Shown: positions 7,970 through 17,079 of the stretch, piece by piece
How the letters are laid out: each line of letters opens with the position of its first letter
Position numbering within the stretch: position 1 is the stretch's first letter
NCBI GenBank assembly: GCA_944324365.1
Contig: CALUWA010000005.1
Span: 51,896 to 115,895 of the forward strand
Source: Candidatus Gastranaerophilales bacterium
GTDB lineage: Bacteria > Cyanobacteriota > Vampirovibrionia > Gastranaerophilales > Gastranaerophilaceae
DNA: 64,000 nt
Direction: 5' to 3'
Notes under the pieces: generated by a model
Told to the model about the DNA's origin: nothing
Databases searched by the model: none
Seen by the model: only the letters and a program-made list of their open reading frames with translations
Program-made: the position numbers and the translations under genes

Positions 7970-8452
7970 ATGAAGAATGATTTAATAATAAGAGAACCCG
8001 AACTGTATTTTGACAGTATTCATCAGGAATTAAACAACTTTTTGCGTGATACATTTTTGACAAATGCCTTTGCAAATCCGCTTAATATAAAGAAAACGTC
8101 TATATGGCGGCCGGCAATAGAAGTTCGCCAGAATGATAAAAATTACAAAGTCAAAGTTCAACTTCCCGGAGTAAAAAAAGACGATATTGTAGTAGAACTT
8201 GACAACGATTTTATGACAATAACGGCAGAAATTCAGGAAGAAAAAGAACAAAAAGACGAAGAAGCAAAAAATGAACGCTGCCACACAAGTGAATTCAGGT
8301 ACGGCAAATATCAAAGAACAATTTCCTTTGATGCTCCTATTCGTGCAGATGAAGCAGAGGCTGAATATAAAAATGGTCTTTTAATAATAACAATTCCAAA
8401 ACAGAAAACCGAAACAACAACAAAGAAAAAACTGGAGATTAGAGAAAAATAA
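7970..8452 (+). CDS. Small heat shock protein, Hsp20/alpha-crystallin family
   Basis: 160 residues. The alpha-crystallin domain spans ~45-145 with the hallmark ELDNDFMTITAE and the late motif YKNGLLIITIPK (the GxLxxxxPK-type end of the sandwich). Holdase that binds unfolded proteins. AAGGAG precedes the ATG. No CIRCE element is seen upstream. It is followed by a structured, GC-richer transcribed-looking region and a strong terminator (8608-8637), so message and RNA may be one transcript. Confidence 0.93.
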   Translation: MKNDLIIREPELYFDSIHQELNNFLRDTFLTNAFANPLNIKKTSIWRPAIEVRQNDKNYKVKVQLPGVKKDDIVVELDNDFMTITAEIQEEKEQKDEEAKNERCHTSEFRYGKYQRTISFDAPIRADEAEAEYKNGLLIITIPKQKTETTTKKKLEIREK

Positions 8453-8460
8453 TCTCAACT

Positions 8461-8637
8461 TCGAACCTTAAAGCCGAGTTTTCCCGAGACGTTACGGGCT
8501 GTAAACGTTACAGATGCACGCAAAAACCGGAATTATTATGCGTAAAACAGATTAGCGGCGGGGTTCGGATAGTCGGAAACGGACCGGTAAACGTTTCCGA
8601 TTGAGAGAGGCACCGATAAATATATCGGTGCCTTTTT
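8461..8637 (+). ncRNA. Candidate structured RNA, family not recognised
   Basis: A GC-richer island ending in a terminator. Visible helices: outer CGAACC (8462-8467) with GGTTCG (8562-8567); GCCG (8473-8476) with CGGC (8556-8559); CCCG (8483-8486) with CGGG (8495-8498); TGTAA/TTACA (8500-8504/8508-8512); ACGCA/TGCGT (8518-8522/8539-8543); and a perfect 9-bp hairpin TCGGAAACG/CGTTTCCGA (8573-8581/8592-8600). The loops of the last two each contain ACCGG/CCGGT, which could kiss. It is not RNase P, SRP, 6S or a riboswitch I recognise. It could instead be the hsp20 3' UTR. Confidence 0.6.
8608..8637 (+). terminator. Strong intrinsic terminator
   Basis: Perfect 10-bp stem AGGCACCGAT / ATCGGTGCCT, loop AAATAT, then T5. 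Ends the hsp20/structured-RNA unit. Confidence 0.88.
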
Positions 8638-8671
8638 ATTTTGCTAAAATTTTTACGGTAAATTTATAATT

Positions 8672-9040
8672 CTATTTTGTAACAGATTCGGTTTCTGCAA
8701 ACATAATCATATAAAAATCTGCACTTGTAAGTGTAGGATTACGCTTCATAAATTTTTTTACATCAAACTTTGCAAGCCATTTGTCAGCTTTTTGCTGAAC
8801 TTTTTCATTATCTTCATGTTCAGCTTTAAGGTTTGAAATATACTGTTTTACCATATAAATTACATCATCTTCAGTCAAAAGCGGCAGCCCGCCGATTCTG
8901 ACTTCATCAGATTCTTCTTCGTCAAGCAGTTTTCTTTCTTTCTCCGGCTGTTCCTGACCTTTTTCTCTCCTGCCGTTTGTATCGGAAGATGTGGACGATT
9001 CAATGCGTCTGCCAAACGGGTTGTTCACTGAGTTAAACAT
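8672..9040 (-). CDS. Hypothetical charged protein
   Basis: 122 residues, no recognised domain. The first ~55 residues are low-complexity and charged (NGRREKGQEQPEKERKLLDEEESDE), likely disordered; the rest is helical, ending in a WLAKFDVKKFMKRNPTLTSADFYMIMFAE segment. AGAGG lies ~7 bases before the ATG. Convergent with the hsp20 unit. Function unknown; I would guess a lineage-specific conserved protein. Confidence 0.7.
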   Translation of the reverse strand: MFNSVNNPFGRRIESSTSSDTNGRREKGQEQPEKERKLLDEEESDEVRIGGLPLLTEDDVIYMVKQYISNLKAEHEDNEKVQQKADKWLAKFDVKKFMKRNPTLTSADFYMIMFAETESVTK

Positions 9041-9134
9041 AGGATGCCTCTTTCTGTAACTAAAAAAGTACCATAATGGTATTTACGGCATCTTTATAAC
9101 AATTCTTTAATCGGCTGGTACAAATGTAGTAGAA

Positions 9135-9983
9135 CTATAATGATTGATAATAAGTTTTCAAAAGTTTTGCATCATCTTCAATATTAGGACTTTCGCAAAC
9201 AAGCGCACCTTTGACGCCAAATTCCTTCATTGCTTTTAATAAATCCTTATAATTCATATCGGATTCTTCAAGGTTAAGATGTTTTTTCTCGCCTTTGGAA
9301 CTGTAATCAATTCCCGCAAGGTGTCCGTGAAAGTTTTCAAGTGCATAAGTTCCGATTTCATTTCCTACTGTTTCAAGAATTTTGGAAAATTCATCGTAAG
9401 TATTATATTTGCCGCCGCTCCTTGCATGGAGGTGAGAGAAATCAATACATGGCAAAACATTGTCAAACTCTTTTGACAAACGGACTATTTCTTTCAAATC
9501 GCCCCATTGGGTAGGTTTACCGGTTGTTTCAGGCCTTACCCAGACATTAATTTTTTCCTTTTTTAACAATTCTGAAATTTGGGCAACTTTCGATTTCACC
9601 TGGTTATAAACTGTTTCTTTATCCTTGCCCATATAAAAAGCGGCGTGAAATGTAATACTGAAAGCTCCGGCTTCATAAGCGGTTTGAGCTGTTTCAATAA
9701 TTCGGCCTACACTTGCTTCAATTTTTTCTTCTTCTTTTGAATTTAAATTTATATAAAAAGGTGCATGCGCCGTAATTACGTAATTATTTTCTTCCCGAAT
9801 TTTCTTCACAAACTCACGGTATTCCGGGCTCATTCTTACACCATGAACAAATTCCAGCTCCATTCCGTCAAGATTCATTTCTTTTAACACTTCAAAAGCC
9901 TGCGGATAGCTGCCTTTCCCGGTTCTTAGGGGCATGCCTGCAGTTGTGAAATTCAGTTTGTCAAATTTATATATACTTTGCAA
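9135..9983 (-). CDS. Endonuclease IV-like AP endonuclease / TIM-barrel protein
   Basis: 282 residues of the AP-endonuclease-2 (xylose isomerase-like TIM barrel) superfamily, closest in feel to archaeal-type deoxyribonuclease IV, which cleaves 5' of abasic sites with zinc. Metal-ligand-like residues in order: H in TFHAAFY, E in VRPETTGKP, D and H in CIDFSHLHAR, H in NFHGHLAGI, E in LVCESP. Start codon is TTG at 9983: GAGGAG lies 7 bases upstream and no ATG occurs before residue 17. The superfamily also contains sugar isomerases, so activity is likely but not certain. Confidence 0.8.
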   Translation of the reverse strand: MQSIYKFDKLNFTTAGMPLRTGKGSYPQAFEVLKEMNLDGMELEFVHGVRMSPEYREFVKKIREENNYVITAHAPFYINLNSKEEEKIEASVGRIIETAQTAYEAGAFSITFHAAFYMGKDKETVYNQVKSKVAQISELLKKEKINVWVRPETTGKPTQWGDLKEIVRLSKEFDNVLPCIDFSHLHARSGGKYNTYDEFSKILETVGNEIGTYALENFHGHLAGIDYSSKGEKKHLNLEESDMNYKDLLKAMKEFGVKGALVCESPNIEDDAKLLKTYYQSL

Positions 9984-10092
9984 AATACGCTCCTCTTTTT
10001 ATCGATTCAATAATAACATTTATAAAATTATAAGTAAATGCATAATATGATTTTTTATATTGTGCTACAATTATTATCAAAGGAGAAAATTA

Positions 10093-10362
10093 ATGACAGA
10101 AGTATTTCAATACAGAACAACAGGCACTTGCAGCCAGATGATTCAGGTCAAAATTAACGACGGAATAATTGAAGATGTAGATTTTTTAGGCGGCTGCAAC
10201 GGAAATTTAAAAGGAATAAAAAGCCTTGTTAAAGGCATGAAAATTGATGAAGTTATTGAAAGATTAAACGGCATCAAATGCGGTTCAAAACCTACAAGCT
10301 GCCCGGATCAGCTTGCACAATGCCTGATATCCTATAAATCAAATGCAATGGCCGTCAAGTAA
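10093..10362 (+). CDS. TSCPD domain protein (TIGR03905 family)
   Basis: 89 residues. Contains the family's conserved elements: GTCSQMI near the start, FLGGCNGNLKGI in the middle and TSCPDQLAQCL at the end, which gives the domain its name. Such proteins are short stand-alone relatives of a domain found at the C-terminus of some ribonucleotide reductases; the role is unknown. AAGGAG is 7 bases before the ATG at 10093; an upstream ATG at 10060 has no such site. Notably a class II ribonucleotide reductase (nrdJ) is encoded elsewhere in this window. Convergent with the next gene, 3 bases apart. Confidence 0.88.
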   Translation: MTEVFQYRTTGTCSQMIQVKINDGIIEDVDFLGGCNGNLKGIKSLVKGMKIDEVIERLNGIKCGSKPTSCPDQLAQCLISYKSNAMAVK

Positions 10363-10365
10363 ATC

Positions 10366-10989
10366 TTAAACTGCCATTAAGTTCGGATTTTTTACTACAT
10401 CAATAACTTTTTGGCCTTTAAATTCCGCAATTTGTTTAATATTGTCGGGATGTTTGGAGTTTTCTTTTGCCAAAATCGCACCGACAATAGCCTCCAATTG
10501 GGACATCGGCATCATATTTTGCGGAAGATTTATACCCCATTCATTTATTAATGCTTGCTGCAAAAATTTGCAATCCGCCGGAGAACGCTCTTTATAACAG
10601 GAATTCAGATGCAGACTCTGGCGTGTTAAATATATTTCAAAACGGTTAAGCGGAATATTTTTCTCAATCAGCGACCTGAAAAACTCATTCCCTCTTGTTG
10701 TATAACGCTGGGTCCAGTTATCCTGGTTCGGAAACAGCGGGTTTGAAGAAACAAGCTGATATGGCTTTGAGAGCACTCTCCATTTGCCGTTAAGCATTGT
10801 CCTGTCCCAGGCAAGAGAGGCACAAATTTCAGAATCTTTCAGGGAAGAAAAATTTTCAAAAAAGAAAATTATATCATTTATTTTGTATAATTTATCAACA
10901 AGAATGAAAGTTCCGTTTTCTTCCATAACGGCAACACCCGAATCCATGCTCGAGCCGGAACTTAGTGATAATCCGATGTAATATTTCAT
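10366..10989 (-). CDS. Uncharacterised protein, possible RNase H-like fold (DUF429-like)
   Basis: 207 residues. The N-terminus YIGLSLSSGSSMDSGVAVMEENG looks like the first two strands of an RNase H-like domain with an acidic residue after a GxS turn, a pattern shared with DUF429 proteins, and the late segment MSQLEAIVGAILAKE resembles the final acidic helix of that fold. These parallels are weak. No signal peptide. A hidden 21-codon ORF lies upstream on the same strand. Confidence 0.55.
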   Translation of the reverse strand: MKYYIGLSLSSGSSMDSGVAVMEENGTFILVDKLYKINDIIFFFENFSSLKDSEICASLAWDRTMLNGKWRVLSKPYQLVSSNPLFPNQDNWTQRYTTRGNEFFRSLIEKNIPLNRFEIYLTRQSLHLNSCYKERSPADCKFLQQALINEWGINLPQNMMPMSQLEAIVGAILAKENSKHPDNIKQIAEFKGQKVIDVVKNPNLMAV

Positions 10990-11041
10990 AATAATTTCCT
11001 TTGTTAGGACTTGTAATTTTTTGAATATAAGTTTATAATAT

Positions 11042-11085
11042 AAACGGGCGAGCGGATTGCCGTCCGCTCATTAAATGCCCTTACG
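11042..11085 (-). terminator. Possible weak terminator/hairpin after the small ORF
   Basis: On the minus strand GGGC...GAGCGGA-CGGCAA-TCCGCTC-GCCC forms a two-part stem followed by GTTTATATT; the T tract is poor, so termination may be inefficient. Confidence 0.4.
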
Positions 11086-11087
11086 TT

Positions 11088-11153
11088 TTAAAGTAGTTTA
11101 AGCGCTAGAATTATAAGTAATATTATAACTAGCGCTTTTTCACTAATTATCAA
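11088..11153 (-). CDS. Small hydrophobic peptide ORF (21 codons)
   Basis: Starts with TTG at 11153, 8 bases after GGAGG in GGGAGGTGAT, a nearly full-length complement to the 16S tail and the strongest Shine-Dalgarno noticed in the window. It encodes MIISEKALVIIL then LIILALKLL and stops at TAA (11088-11090): one short membrane-spanning helix with a charged N-terminus. Single-helix peptides like this include type I toxins and regulators of membrane proteins. The DNA also forms an inverted repeat (AAGCGCTAG / CTAGCGCTT), so the reading frame might be incidental to a structure, but an isolated perfect ribosome site argues for translation. Confidence 0.45.
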   Translation of the reverse strand: MIISEKALVIILLIILALKLL

Positions 11154-11235
11154 CGCTATCACCTCCCTTCTTAAACCTCTTATGTACACTAGAAGGTTCA
11201 AAATCCGGGAAGTTCCGGGCATACCCGAAAATATT

Positions 11236-11988
11236 CTATTCCATTAATTTTGTCATAATCTGCGGGCCGTCATCTGTTGCAACAACAGTATGCTCAAAGT
11301 GTGCGGAAGGTTTTTTGTCAATAGTGCTGACAGTCCATTCATCAGCCCCGACAGAAACTTCATCCCCGCCGAGGTTAAGCATTGGTTCAATTGCAATCGC
11401 ATAACCCTGTTTAATCGGGGTTCTGTCGCCTACTCTGTAGTTATACAGGAATGGTTCTTCATGCATAACATGCCCTACACCGTGCCCGCCGTATTGTCTT
11501 ACAATACCGTAGCCGTACTTAACTGCAACGTCTTCCACCGCACCGGATATATCATCAAGAACATTTCCGACCTGCATTTGTGCAATACCCGCGTAAAGTG
11601 CTTCTTCCGTGGCCTGCATAAGTCTTTTAATATCATCGCTGACATTTCCGACAGCATACGACCAGGCACTGTCGCCCACAAGCCCGTGGAACGTTGCACC
11701 TACGTCAATACTTATAATATCGCCTTCTTTTACGGTAACTTTTTCCGACGGAATTCCGTGTACAACCTGTTCGTTAATAGAAGTACAAATACATGCCGGA
11801 AATCCGCTGTAACCCAAAAATGTCGGAACGGCATGATTTTCTTTGATAATTTTCATCGCGATATTATCAAGTTCTTTTGTACTTATGCCCGGTTCTACGA
11901 CTTTTTTCATTTCCTGATGCACCAAAGCAACAATATGACCTGCATGGCGCATCAGCTTAATTTCTTCTCTTGATTTTCTCTTAATCAT
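11236..11988 (-). CDS. map: Methionine aminopeptidase, type I
   Basis: Removes the N-terminal Met from nascent proteins. 250 residues. All five metal ligands are visible in order: D in SIDVGATFHG, D in LVGDSAW, H in GHGVGHVMHEEP, E in AIEPM, and the late E in FEHTVV; the substrate His sits in IVALVHQEM/TFLGY context as usual. Start ATG at 11988 overlaps the last 8 bases of adk, so the pair is translationally coupled. In many bacteria infA and rpmJ follow; here they do not. Confidence 0.96.
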   Translation of the reverse strand: MIKRKSREEIKLMRHAGHIVALVHQEMKKVVEPGISTKELDNIAMKIIKENHAVPTFLGYSGFPACICTSINEQVVHGIPSEKVTVKEGDIISIDVGATFHGLVGDSAWSYAVGNVSDDIKRLMQATEEALYAGIAQMQVGNVLDDISGAVEDVAVKYGYGIVRQYGGHGVGHVMHEEPFLYNYRVGDRTPIKQGYAIAIEPMLNLGGDEVSVGADEWTVSTIDKKPSAHFEHTVVATDDGPQIMTKLME

Positions 11989-12640
11989 TTACTACCTTCA
12001 ACAATCTTTCCCATACTTCTGAGATTTCACCGTTTGCGTCAATTGTTTTCAAAACGCCTTTGTTTTTATAGTAATCAATTAACGGTGCTGTTTCTTTAAA
12101 GTACGTATCAAATCTTGATTGTGCAACTTCTCTTGTATCATCTTTTCTCTGAGTTAACTCTGCGCCGCATTTGTCGCAAATACCTTCTTTTTGAGGTGCT
12201 TTAAACGCAAGATTATAAATTTCTCCGCATTTCGGGCAAGAGCGACGGTTAACTATTCTTTCAACAAGAATACTTGTATCAATATCAAAATAAATTGCTT
12301 TAAATGCGGCTTCCGTATCTTTGTCGATTTCGGCATTCATTTTTTCAAGCTCATCTGCCTGCTCAACGCTTCTCGGGAAACCATCCAGAATATAACCGTT
12401 TTTGCAGTCATCTTGTGATAATCTGTTTTTGATAATACGCGTAACAAGTTCAACAGGAACAAGCTGTCCTTTATCAATATAAGATTTAGCTTCTTTTCCT
12501 GCTTCTGTTTCGCCTTTAATTTCAGCTCTTAAAAGTGAACCGGTATCAACATGCGGGAAGTTTAAGTATTCAGATAACTTTGCAGTTTGTGTACCTTTTC
12601 CGCAAGCCGGCGGTCCTAAAAAAATCAATTCTTTTTTCAT
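11981..12640 (-). CDS. adk: Adenylate kinase with zinc lid
   Basis: Interconverts ATP + AMP and 2 ADP. P-loop GPPACGKGTQ at ~9-18, AMP-binding segment DTGSLLR, DGFPRSVEQAD motif, and a lid with four cysteines (CPKC...CDKC) that bind structural zinc, as in Gram-positive and cyanobacterial long-form enzymes. 219 residues. GAGGAG lies upstream of the ATG at 12640. Forms an overlapping pair with map; secY, the usual upstream gene, is not present here. Confidence 0.96.
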   Translation of the reverse strand: MKKELIFLGPPACGKGTQTAKLSEYLNFPHVDTGSLLRAEIKGETEAGKEAKSYIDKGQLVPVELVTRIIKNRLSQDDCKNGYILDGFPRSVEQADELEKMNAEIDKDTEAAFKAIYFDIDTSILVERIVNRRSCPKCGEIYNLAFKAPQKEGICDKCGAELTQRKDDTREVAQSRFDTYFKETAPLIDYYKNKGVLKTIDANGEISEVWERLLKVVND

Positions 12641-12813
12641 AATAAAAAGTTCTCCTCTTTAATCTCAATTTCCTGCTCTTATCATACATCAAGCACCGCT
12701 TAAATTCAATAATGTTAATCCTTTTTAAAAATTTTTATAATAAAACGCAATTTTTCAAAGTAAAATACGTTTATATAATCATAGGGGAAATTTCAGTAAG
12801 GAAAATTTAGAAA

Positions 12814-14355
12814 ATGCGTATTACAAGTTTATCAAAAGTCATTTTTAACATGGTTAAAAGCGGCGAACCAAAGGCCGGAGAAGTTGTCAGAATTGCTAAC
12901 GGCTTATGCCAAAAAAGCGCCCGACACAGGGAAGTTTTGTCCGCAGAAATGCTGCCGAAAGCAATAAGAACAAAATTACAAGAGTTTGGAATTTCAAATC
13001 CGACTGTAATGACGGGTTACAACTCTCATAAGGGCTCCGTTGTTGCGGGTGTAACCATCAAAGACGGCAAACGGACAGTAGGACATGCAGCTGTCGGATT
13101 TGACAAGACAAAAGGAGATGCTCCCATACTCCAGATTAGAGGCAAAGTACTCAACGAAAATAAAGAAGAAATGGCAAAACTTCAATATTCAATGAACCCA
13201 AATGCTCCATTGGAAAATGTTGATAACGCTGCAACATCCATGAGCAAACGAAACGGGAATATTAATGTTCATTCCGAGATAGGAAATAATCATTATTACG
13301 ATTTAACCATAAATCCACAAAGGATAGAAGCTTCTTCAATGGGAAGAGCCATCCCGAAAGGTGCTTGCAGCGAAAAAGAATTAAAAGATATGTATAAGGA
13401 TCTTCAAGCAGATGACTTTCCATGGCAGGTTCAGCGAGTAGACAAAAAATTTACGGAATTATTCAGCGAAAAACCTGTGACAGCAAAAGCTGCAGCGGCA
13501 GCGCAAGAAACTCCTGTTTCTCCAATAACAACGGAAGAAGCTCAAGTCATGGCAGAAAATTTTACAGATGAATTACTAAAAACCCCAAAAGGAAAAACAT
13601 TAGAGTCATGTAAAGTGGTCGACTGCGGAGTGTTTAAAAAAGCAGGAGGACTAACTAAATTAAAAAAAACACTGGCAAAAAGTGCTAAAACAGGGAAACC
13701 CAAATTAGGCGCACCGGCAGCAAGGACTTCAACTCATTACGGGAAACATAAAGTCAAGCGATACCTTTACCATATGACTTCGGAAGAAAATTACAAAAAA
13801 ATGCTTGAAACCGGCAAAATCACAACTACCAGCGACATGCAGCTGGATTATCAAGGAGTATTTATGACAGAACTTGAAAATCTGGCAAAAAAATGGCGCA
13901 ATTCAAAAGAATGGGATTTTATACCGGAAAATAAGGACGGAATGTTTTTATCACTGGCTTTGTTAAAACAAACTTCAAAAGATTCAGGTAAAATTGTCTG
14001 TTTAAGAATTCCGACAAAAAATCTTGATCACGATATGCTAAAGATAAGAAGCCAAAACAGACTTGGACTTGCGGAAAAAGACAGCAGCGGCCGTATAATA
14101 GAGCATATTACCAAGGGTGCGCCAGCAAAAGATGCTAATCTTTATAAACAGCGCAAAGAAGCCATCGAATATATTTATCAGGACGATATTCCTATGGATA
14201 ATGTAGAACTTGTCGGAATGACAGAAATACCTGAAATTACCATGGATAATTTAGCAGTCTGGTCAAAAGCCGAACAAAGAAATGTCGTATTAGACGCTTT
14301 GAAAAAGTTATTCCAAGGCCAGCCGGAAGCGAAAGGTATTGATGCTATGGTATAG
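12814..14355 (+). CDS. Large uncharacterised protein with ADP-ribosyltransferase-like C-terminus
   Basis: 513 residues. Residues ~1-230 match nothing I know. After an Ala-rich linker (~225-240), residues ~315-490 read KRYLYHMTSEENYKKMLETGKI ... GVFMTELENLAKKW. The pattern 'LYHxTs..n...iLetGkI' followed 30 residues on by 'vFmTe' is typical of the ART fold (DarT, RNA 2'-phosphotransferase and toxin ARTs), where the His of YHMT binds NAD. The catalytic Glu cannot be placed. AAGGAA precedes the ATG and TATATAAT lies near 12771-12778. No signal peptide. Possible intracellular or injected effector. Domain call tentative. Confidence 0.55.
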   Translation: MRITSLSKVIFNMVKSGEPKAGEVVRIANGLCQKSARHREVLSAEMLPKAIRTKLQEFGISNPTVMTGYNSHKGSVVAGVTIKDGKRTVGHAAVGFDKTKGDAPILQIRGKVLNENKEEMAKLQYSMNPNAPLENVDNAATSMSKRNGNINVHSEIGNNHYYDLTINPQRIEASSMGRAIPKGACSEKELKDMYKDLQADDFPWQVQRVDKKFTELFSEKPVTAKAAAAAQETPVSPITTEEAQVMAENFTDELLKTPKGKTLESCKVVDCGVFKKAGGLTKLKKTLAKSAKTGKPKLGAPAARTSTHYGKHKVKRYLYHMTSEENYKKMLETGKITTTSDMQLDYQGVFMTELENLAKKWRNSKEWDFIPENKDGMFLSLALLKQTSKDSGKIVCLRIPTKNLDHDMLKIRSQNRLGLAEKDSSGRIIEHITKGAPAKDANLYKQRKEAIEYIYQDDIPMDNVELVGMTEIPEITMDNLAVWSKAEQRNVVLDALKKLFQGQPEAKGIDAMV

Positions 14356-14449
14356 GATTTTGTAAATTTTCTGTTAAAATTACCATAAAACGCATATTTG
14401 TGCTATTATATAAGCAGAGAATTAGCAGAATTAGGGAGAGATGGTATCA

Positions 14450-16996
14450 ATGAGCCAACAGAATATGTTTGATGACGGTAAGATTATTCAGGTCAATATC
14501 AGGGAAGAAATGAAACGTTCTTATATTGATTACGCAATGAGTGTAATTGTAGGGCGTGCGCTTCCTGATGTAAGAGATGGCTTAAAACCGGTTCACAGAC
14601 GTATTTTATACGCAATGAACGAACTCGGGATGACTCCTGACAAACCGTTTAAAAAATGCGCCCGTATAGTCGGGGAAGTTCTCGGTAAATACCACCCTCA
14701 CGGCGACAGTTCTGTTTATGAAGCTTTGGTGCGTCTGGCTCAGGATTTTAACACAAGATACCTTGTTGTTGACGGGCACGGCAACTTCGGTTCCGTTGAC
14801 GGCGACGGAGCTGCTGCAATGCGTTATACAGAAGCCCGTATGCACAAAATTACACAATCAATGCTTGCCGATATTGATTGCGAAACCGTAGAATTTGAAC
14901 CGAACTTTGACGGTTCTTTGCAGGAACCTTCCGTATTGCCGGTAAGGCTTCCTATGCTGCTTTTGAACGGATGTTCCGGTATCGCTGTAGGTATGGCAAC
15001 CAATATTCCGCCGCATAACTTATCCGAAATTGTTGACGGTACTATAGCATTAATCGACAACCCGAATATTACAGTATCGGAATTGATGGAATATATTAAA
15101 GGGCCGGATTTCCCGACAGCTGCAACAATCATAGGTCTGAACGATATCAAACAGGCTTACGAAACAGGCAGAGGCTCAATAAAAATGCAGGCCGTCGCTA
15201 ATTTTGAAGAAATTGCAGGCGGTGCAGGACGTCAGAGCCGCACGGCAATCGTTGTAACCGAAATTCCTTATCAGGTTAACAAATCCGTACTTATCGAAAA
15301 AATTGCTGAGCTTGTCAAAGATCAAAGAATTAACGGTATTTCTGATATCCGCGATGAATCCGACAGAGAAGGTATGCGTATCGTTATTGAATTAAAACGT
15401 GATGCTAAACCGGATGTTGTTAAAAATAATTTATTCAAATTCACCCAGCTTTCAACGACTTTCGGTGTGAATATGCTTGCTCTTTGCGGAAAGCAGCCTA
15501 GATTGATGAATTTATACGAAGTCTTGAGCGAATTTGTTGAGCACAGGGTTGAAATTGTTACAAGAAGAACTATCTTCTTCCTCAAGAAAGCAAAAGTACG
15601 TGCTCACATTTTAGCAGGTTTGATCATTGCTCTGGGTTCAATTGATGAAGTTATCGAACTTATCAAAAAATCCAAAACGACCGACGAAGCACGCGAAGGC
15701 TTAATGAGCAGATTCGGGCTTGATGCCGATCAGGCAAACGCAATTCTTGAAATGCAATTAAGACGTTTGACAGGTTTGGAACAGGATAAAGTTAAAGCCG
15801 AATATGACGAGCTGTTAAAGAAAATTGCGGAATACGAAGATATTCTTGCAAGCCGCCAGAAAATTCTTGATATTATCAAAGGCGAATTGCTTGAAGATAA
15901 AGAAAAATACGGCGACGACAGAAAAACCCAAATCCTTCCGGAGCAGGGAGAAGTTACTATTGAAGATTTAACTCCAAATACTCCGATGGCGGTATTTATT
16001 ACACATCAGGGTTATTTGAAACGTATTTCTCTTGATACATTTGAACGTCAGAACCGTGCAACACGCGGCAAATCGGGTATCAAAACAAAAGAAGATGATG
16101 ATATTCAGCACTTCTTTACCGCAATGATGCACGATAAAGTATTGTTCTTCTCATCTAAGGGAACAGTATACAGTTTGAATGTTTACGACTTCCCGGAAGG
16201 CGGACGTCAGTCAAAGGGACTTCCGATAGTGAACGTTCTTCCGATAGATCAGGATGAAACAATTACTGCAGTAGTTCCTGTAAGCCAGTTCTCACCTGAT
16301 TTGAACCTTATTATGCTGACCAAGAAAGGTTATATCAAACGTATAGGCTTGGATAACTTTACAAATATCAGACGCAACGGTATTATCGCAATCGGTTTGG
16401 ACGAAGGCGACAGCCTCTGCTGGGTAAAACTTGCGACGGAAAAAGATGAAATCATCATCGGAACTTCCTGCGGTATGGCAATAAGATTCCCTATTCAGGA
16501 TTTAAGACCGCTCGGCAGAAGCGCAAGAGGCGTTACTTCAATGAAACTCCGAACCGGAGATGAAATCATCGGATGTGATATCGTTCCGAGAGATTATGAT
16601 GCAGATTTGCTTGTTGTAACATCAGACGGTTTCGGCAAACGTACAAAACTTTCTGAGTTCAGAAGTCAAAACAGAGGCGGTTTGGGACTTATAGCAACTA
16701 AATTCAAATCAGCATCATCAAGACTTGTTGCATTGACAATCGTTAAAGATACGGATGATATTATGATGGTTACGGCAAGCGGTGTTGTAACAAGAATAAA
16801 TGCCGGTTCAATTTCATGCCAGGGCAGACCTGCAACCGGTGTTAGAGCACAAAATCTTGTCGGCAACGATACTGTATGCTCGGTTAACAAAATCGTAAAT
16901 CCTGATAATGACGAAACAATTATAAAAGACAACATGAAAGCTGATGCGGAAGCAAACGCAAATGTTGAGCAGGGCAGTTTGCTTGATCAGGAATAA
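14450..16996 (+). CDS. gyrA: DNA gyrase subunit A
   Basis: ATP-dependent negative supercoiling together with GyrB. 848 residues from the ATG at 14450; GGGAG at 14434-14438 is 11 bases away, while the ATG at 14441 is too close to it. Catalytic Tyr ~126 in [11 protein letters not shown]. The quinolone-determining region reads [14 protein letters not shown], with Ser ~87 and Glu ~91 at the usual positions, the sensitive-type residues. The C-terminal domain has six beta-pinwheel-like blades; its gyrase box is the variant [10 protein letters not shown] rather than QRRGGKG, which is the form I know from cyanobacterial GyrA. This distinguishes it from ParC and supports the lineage. Confidence 0.96.
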   Translation: MSQQNMFDDGKIIQVNIREEMKRSYIDYAMSVIVGRALPDVRDGLKPVHRRILYAMNELGMTPDKPFKKCARIVGEVLGKYHPHGDSSVYEALVRLAQDFNTRYLVVDGHGNFGSVDGDGAAAMRYTEARMHKITQSMLADIDCETVEFEPNFDGSLQEPSVLPVRLPMLLLNGCSGIAVGMATNIPPHNLSEIVDGTIALIDNPNITVSELMEYIKGPDFPTAATIIGLNDIKQAYETGRGSIKMQAVANFEEIAGGAGRQSRTAIVVTEIPYQVNKSVLIEKIAELVKDQRINGISDIRDESDREGMRIVIELKRDAKPDVVKNNLFKFTQLSTTFGVNMLALCGKQPRLMNLYEVLSEFVEHRVEIVTRRTIFFLKKAKVRAHILAGLIIALGSIDEVIELIKKSKTTDEAREGLMSRFGLDADQANAILEMQLRRLTGLEQDKVKAEYDELLKKIAEYEDILASRQKILDIIKGELLEDKEKYGDDRKTQILPEQGEVTIEDLTPNTPMAVFITHQGYLKRISLDTFERQNRATRGKSGIKTKEDDDIQHFFTAMMHDKVLFFSSKGTVYSLNVYDFPEGGRQSKGLPIVNVLPIDQDETITAVVPVSQFSPDLNLIMLTKKGYIKRIGLDNFTNIRRNGIIAIGLDEGDSLCWVKLATEKDEIIIGTSCGMAIRFPIQDLRPLGRSARGVTSMKLRTGDEIIGCDIVPRDYDADLLVVTSDGFGKRTKLSEFRSQNRGGLGLIATKFKSASSRLVALTIVKDTDDIMMVTASGVVTRINAGSISCQGRPATGVRAQNLVGNDTVCSVNKIVNPDNDETIIKDNMKADAEANANVEQGSLLDQE

Positions 16997-17019
16997 AATA
17001 AATAAATAATTATAAAAGG

Positions 17020-17053
17020 CACTGTCAAAAAATTTTTTTGACAGTGTTTTTTA
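17020..17053 (+). terminator. Terminator of gyrA
   Basis: CACTGTCAAAAAA pairs with TTTTTTTGACAGTG over almost no loop, then T6. It is long and A/T rich in its inner part. Confidence 0.82.
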
Positions 17054-17079
17054 TGTACAGCAAATAAGGACATTTACTC

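Noticed and set aside
8461..8637. Riboswitch for the downstream gene
   Set aside because: The next gene is on the opposite strand and the region ends in a terminator, so it cannot be its leader.
11099..11137. AAGCGCTAG/CTAGCGCTT inverted repeat as a terminator
   Set aside because: The T-tract is on the plus strand, where no upstream gene needs ending; the repeat is better explained by or shared with the small ORF.
11290..11973. Long plus-strand ORF (227 codons) antisense to map
   Set aside because: Composition is a mirror of map codons (runs of Cys/Phe/Asn), no ribosome site, and map is certain on the other strand.
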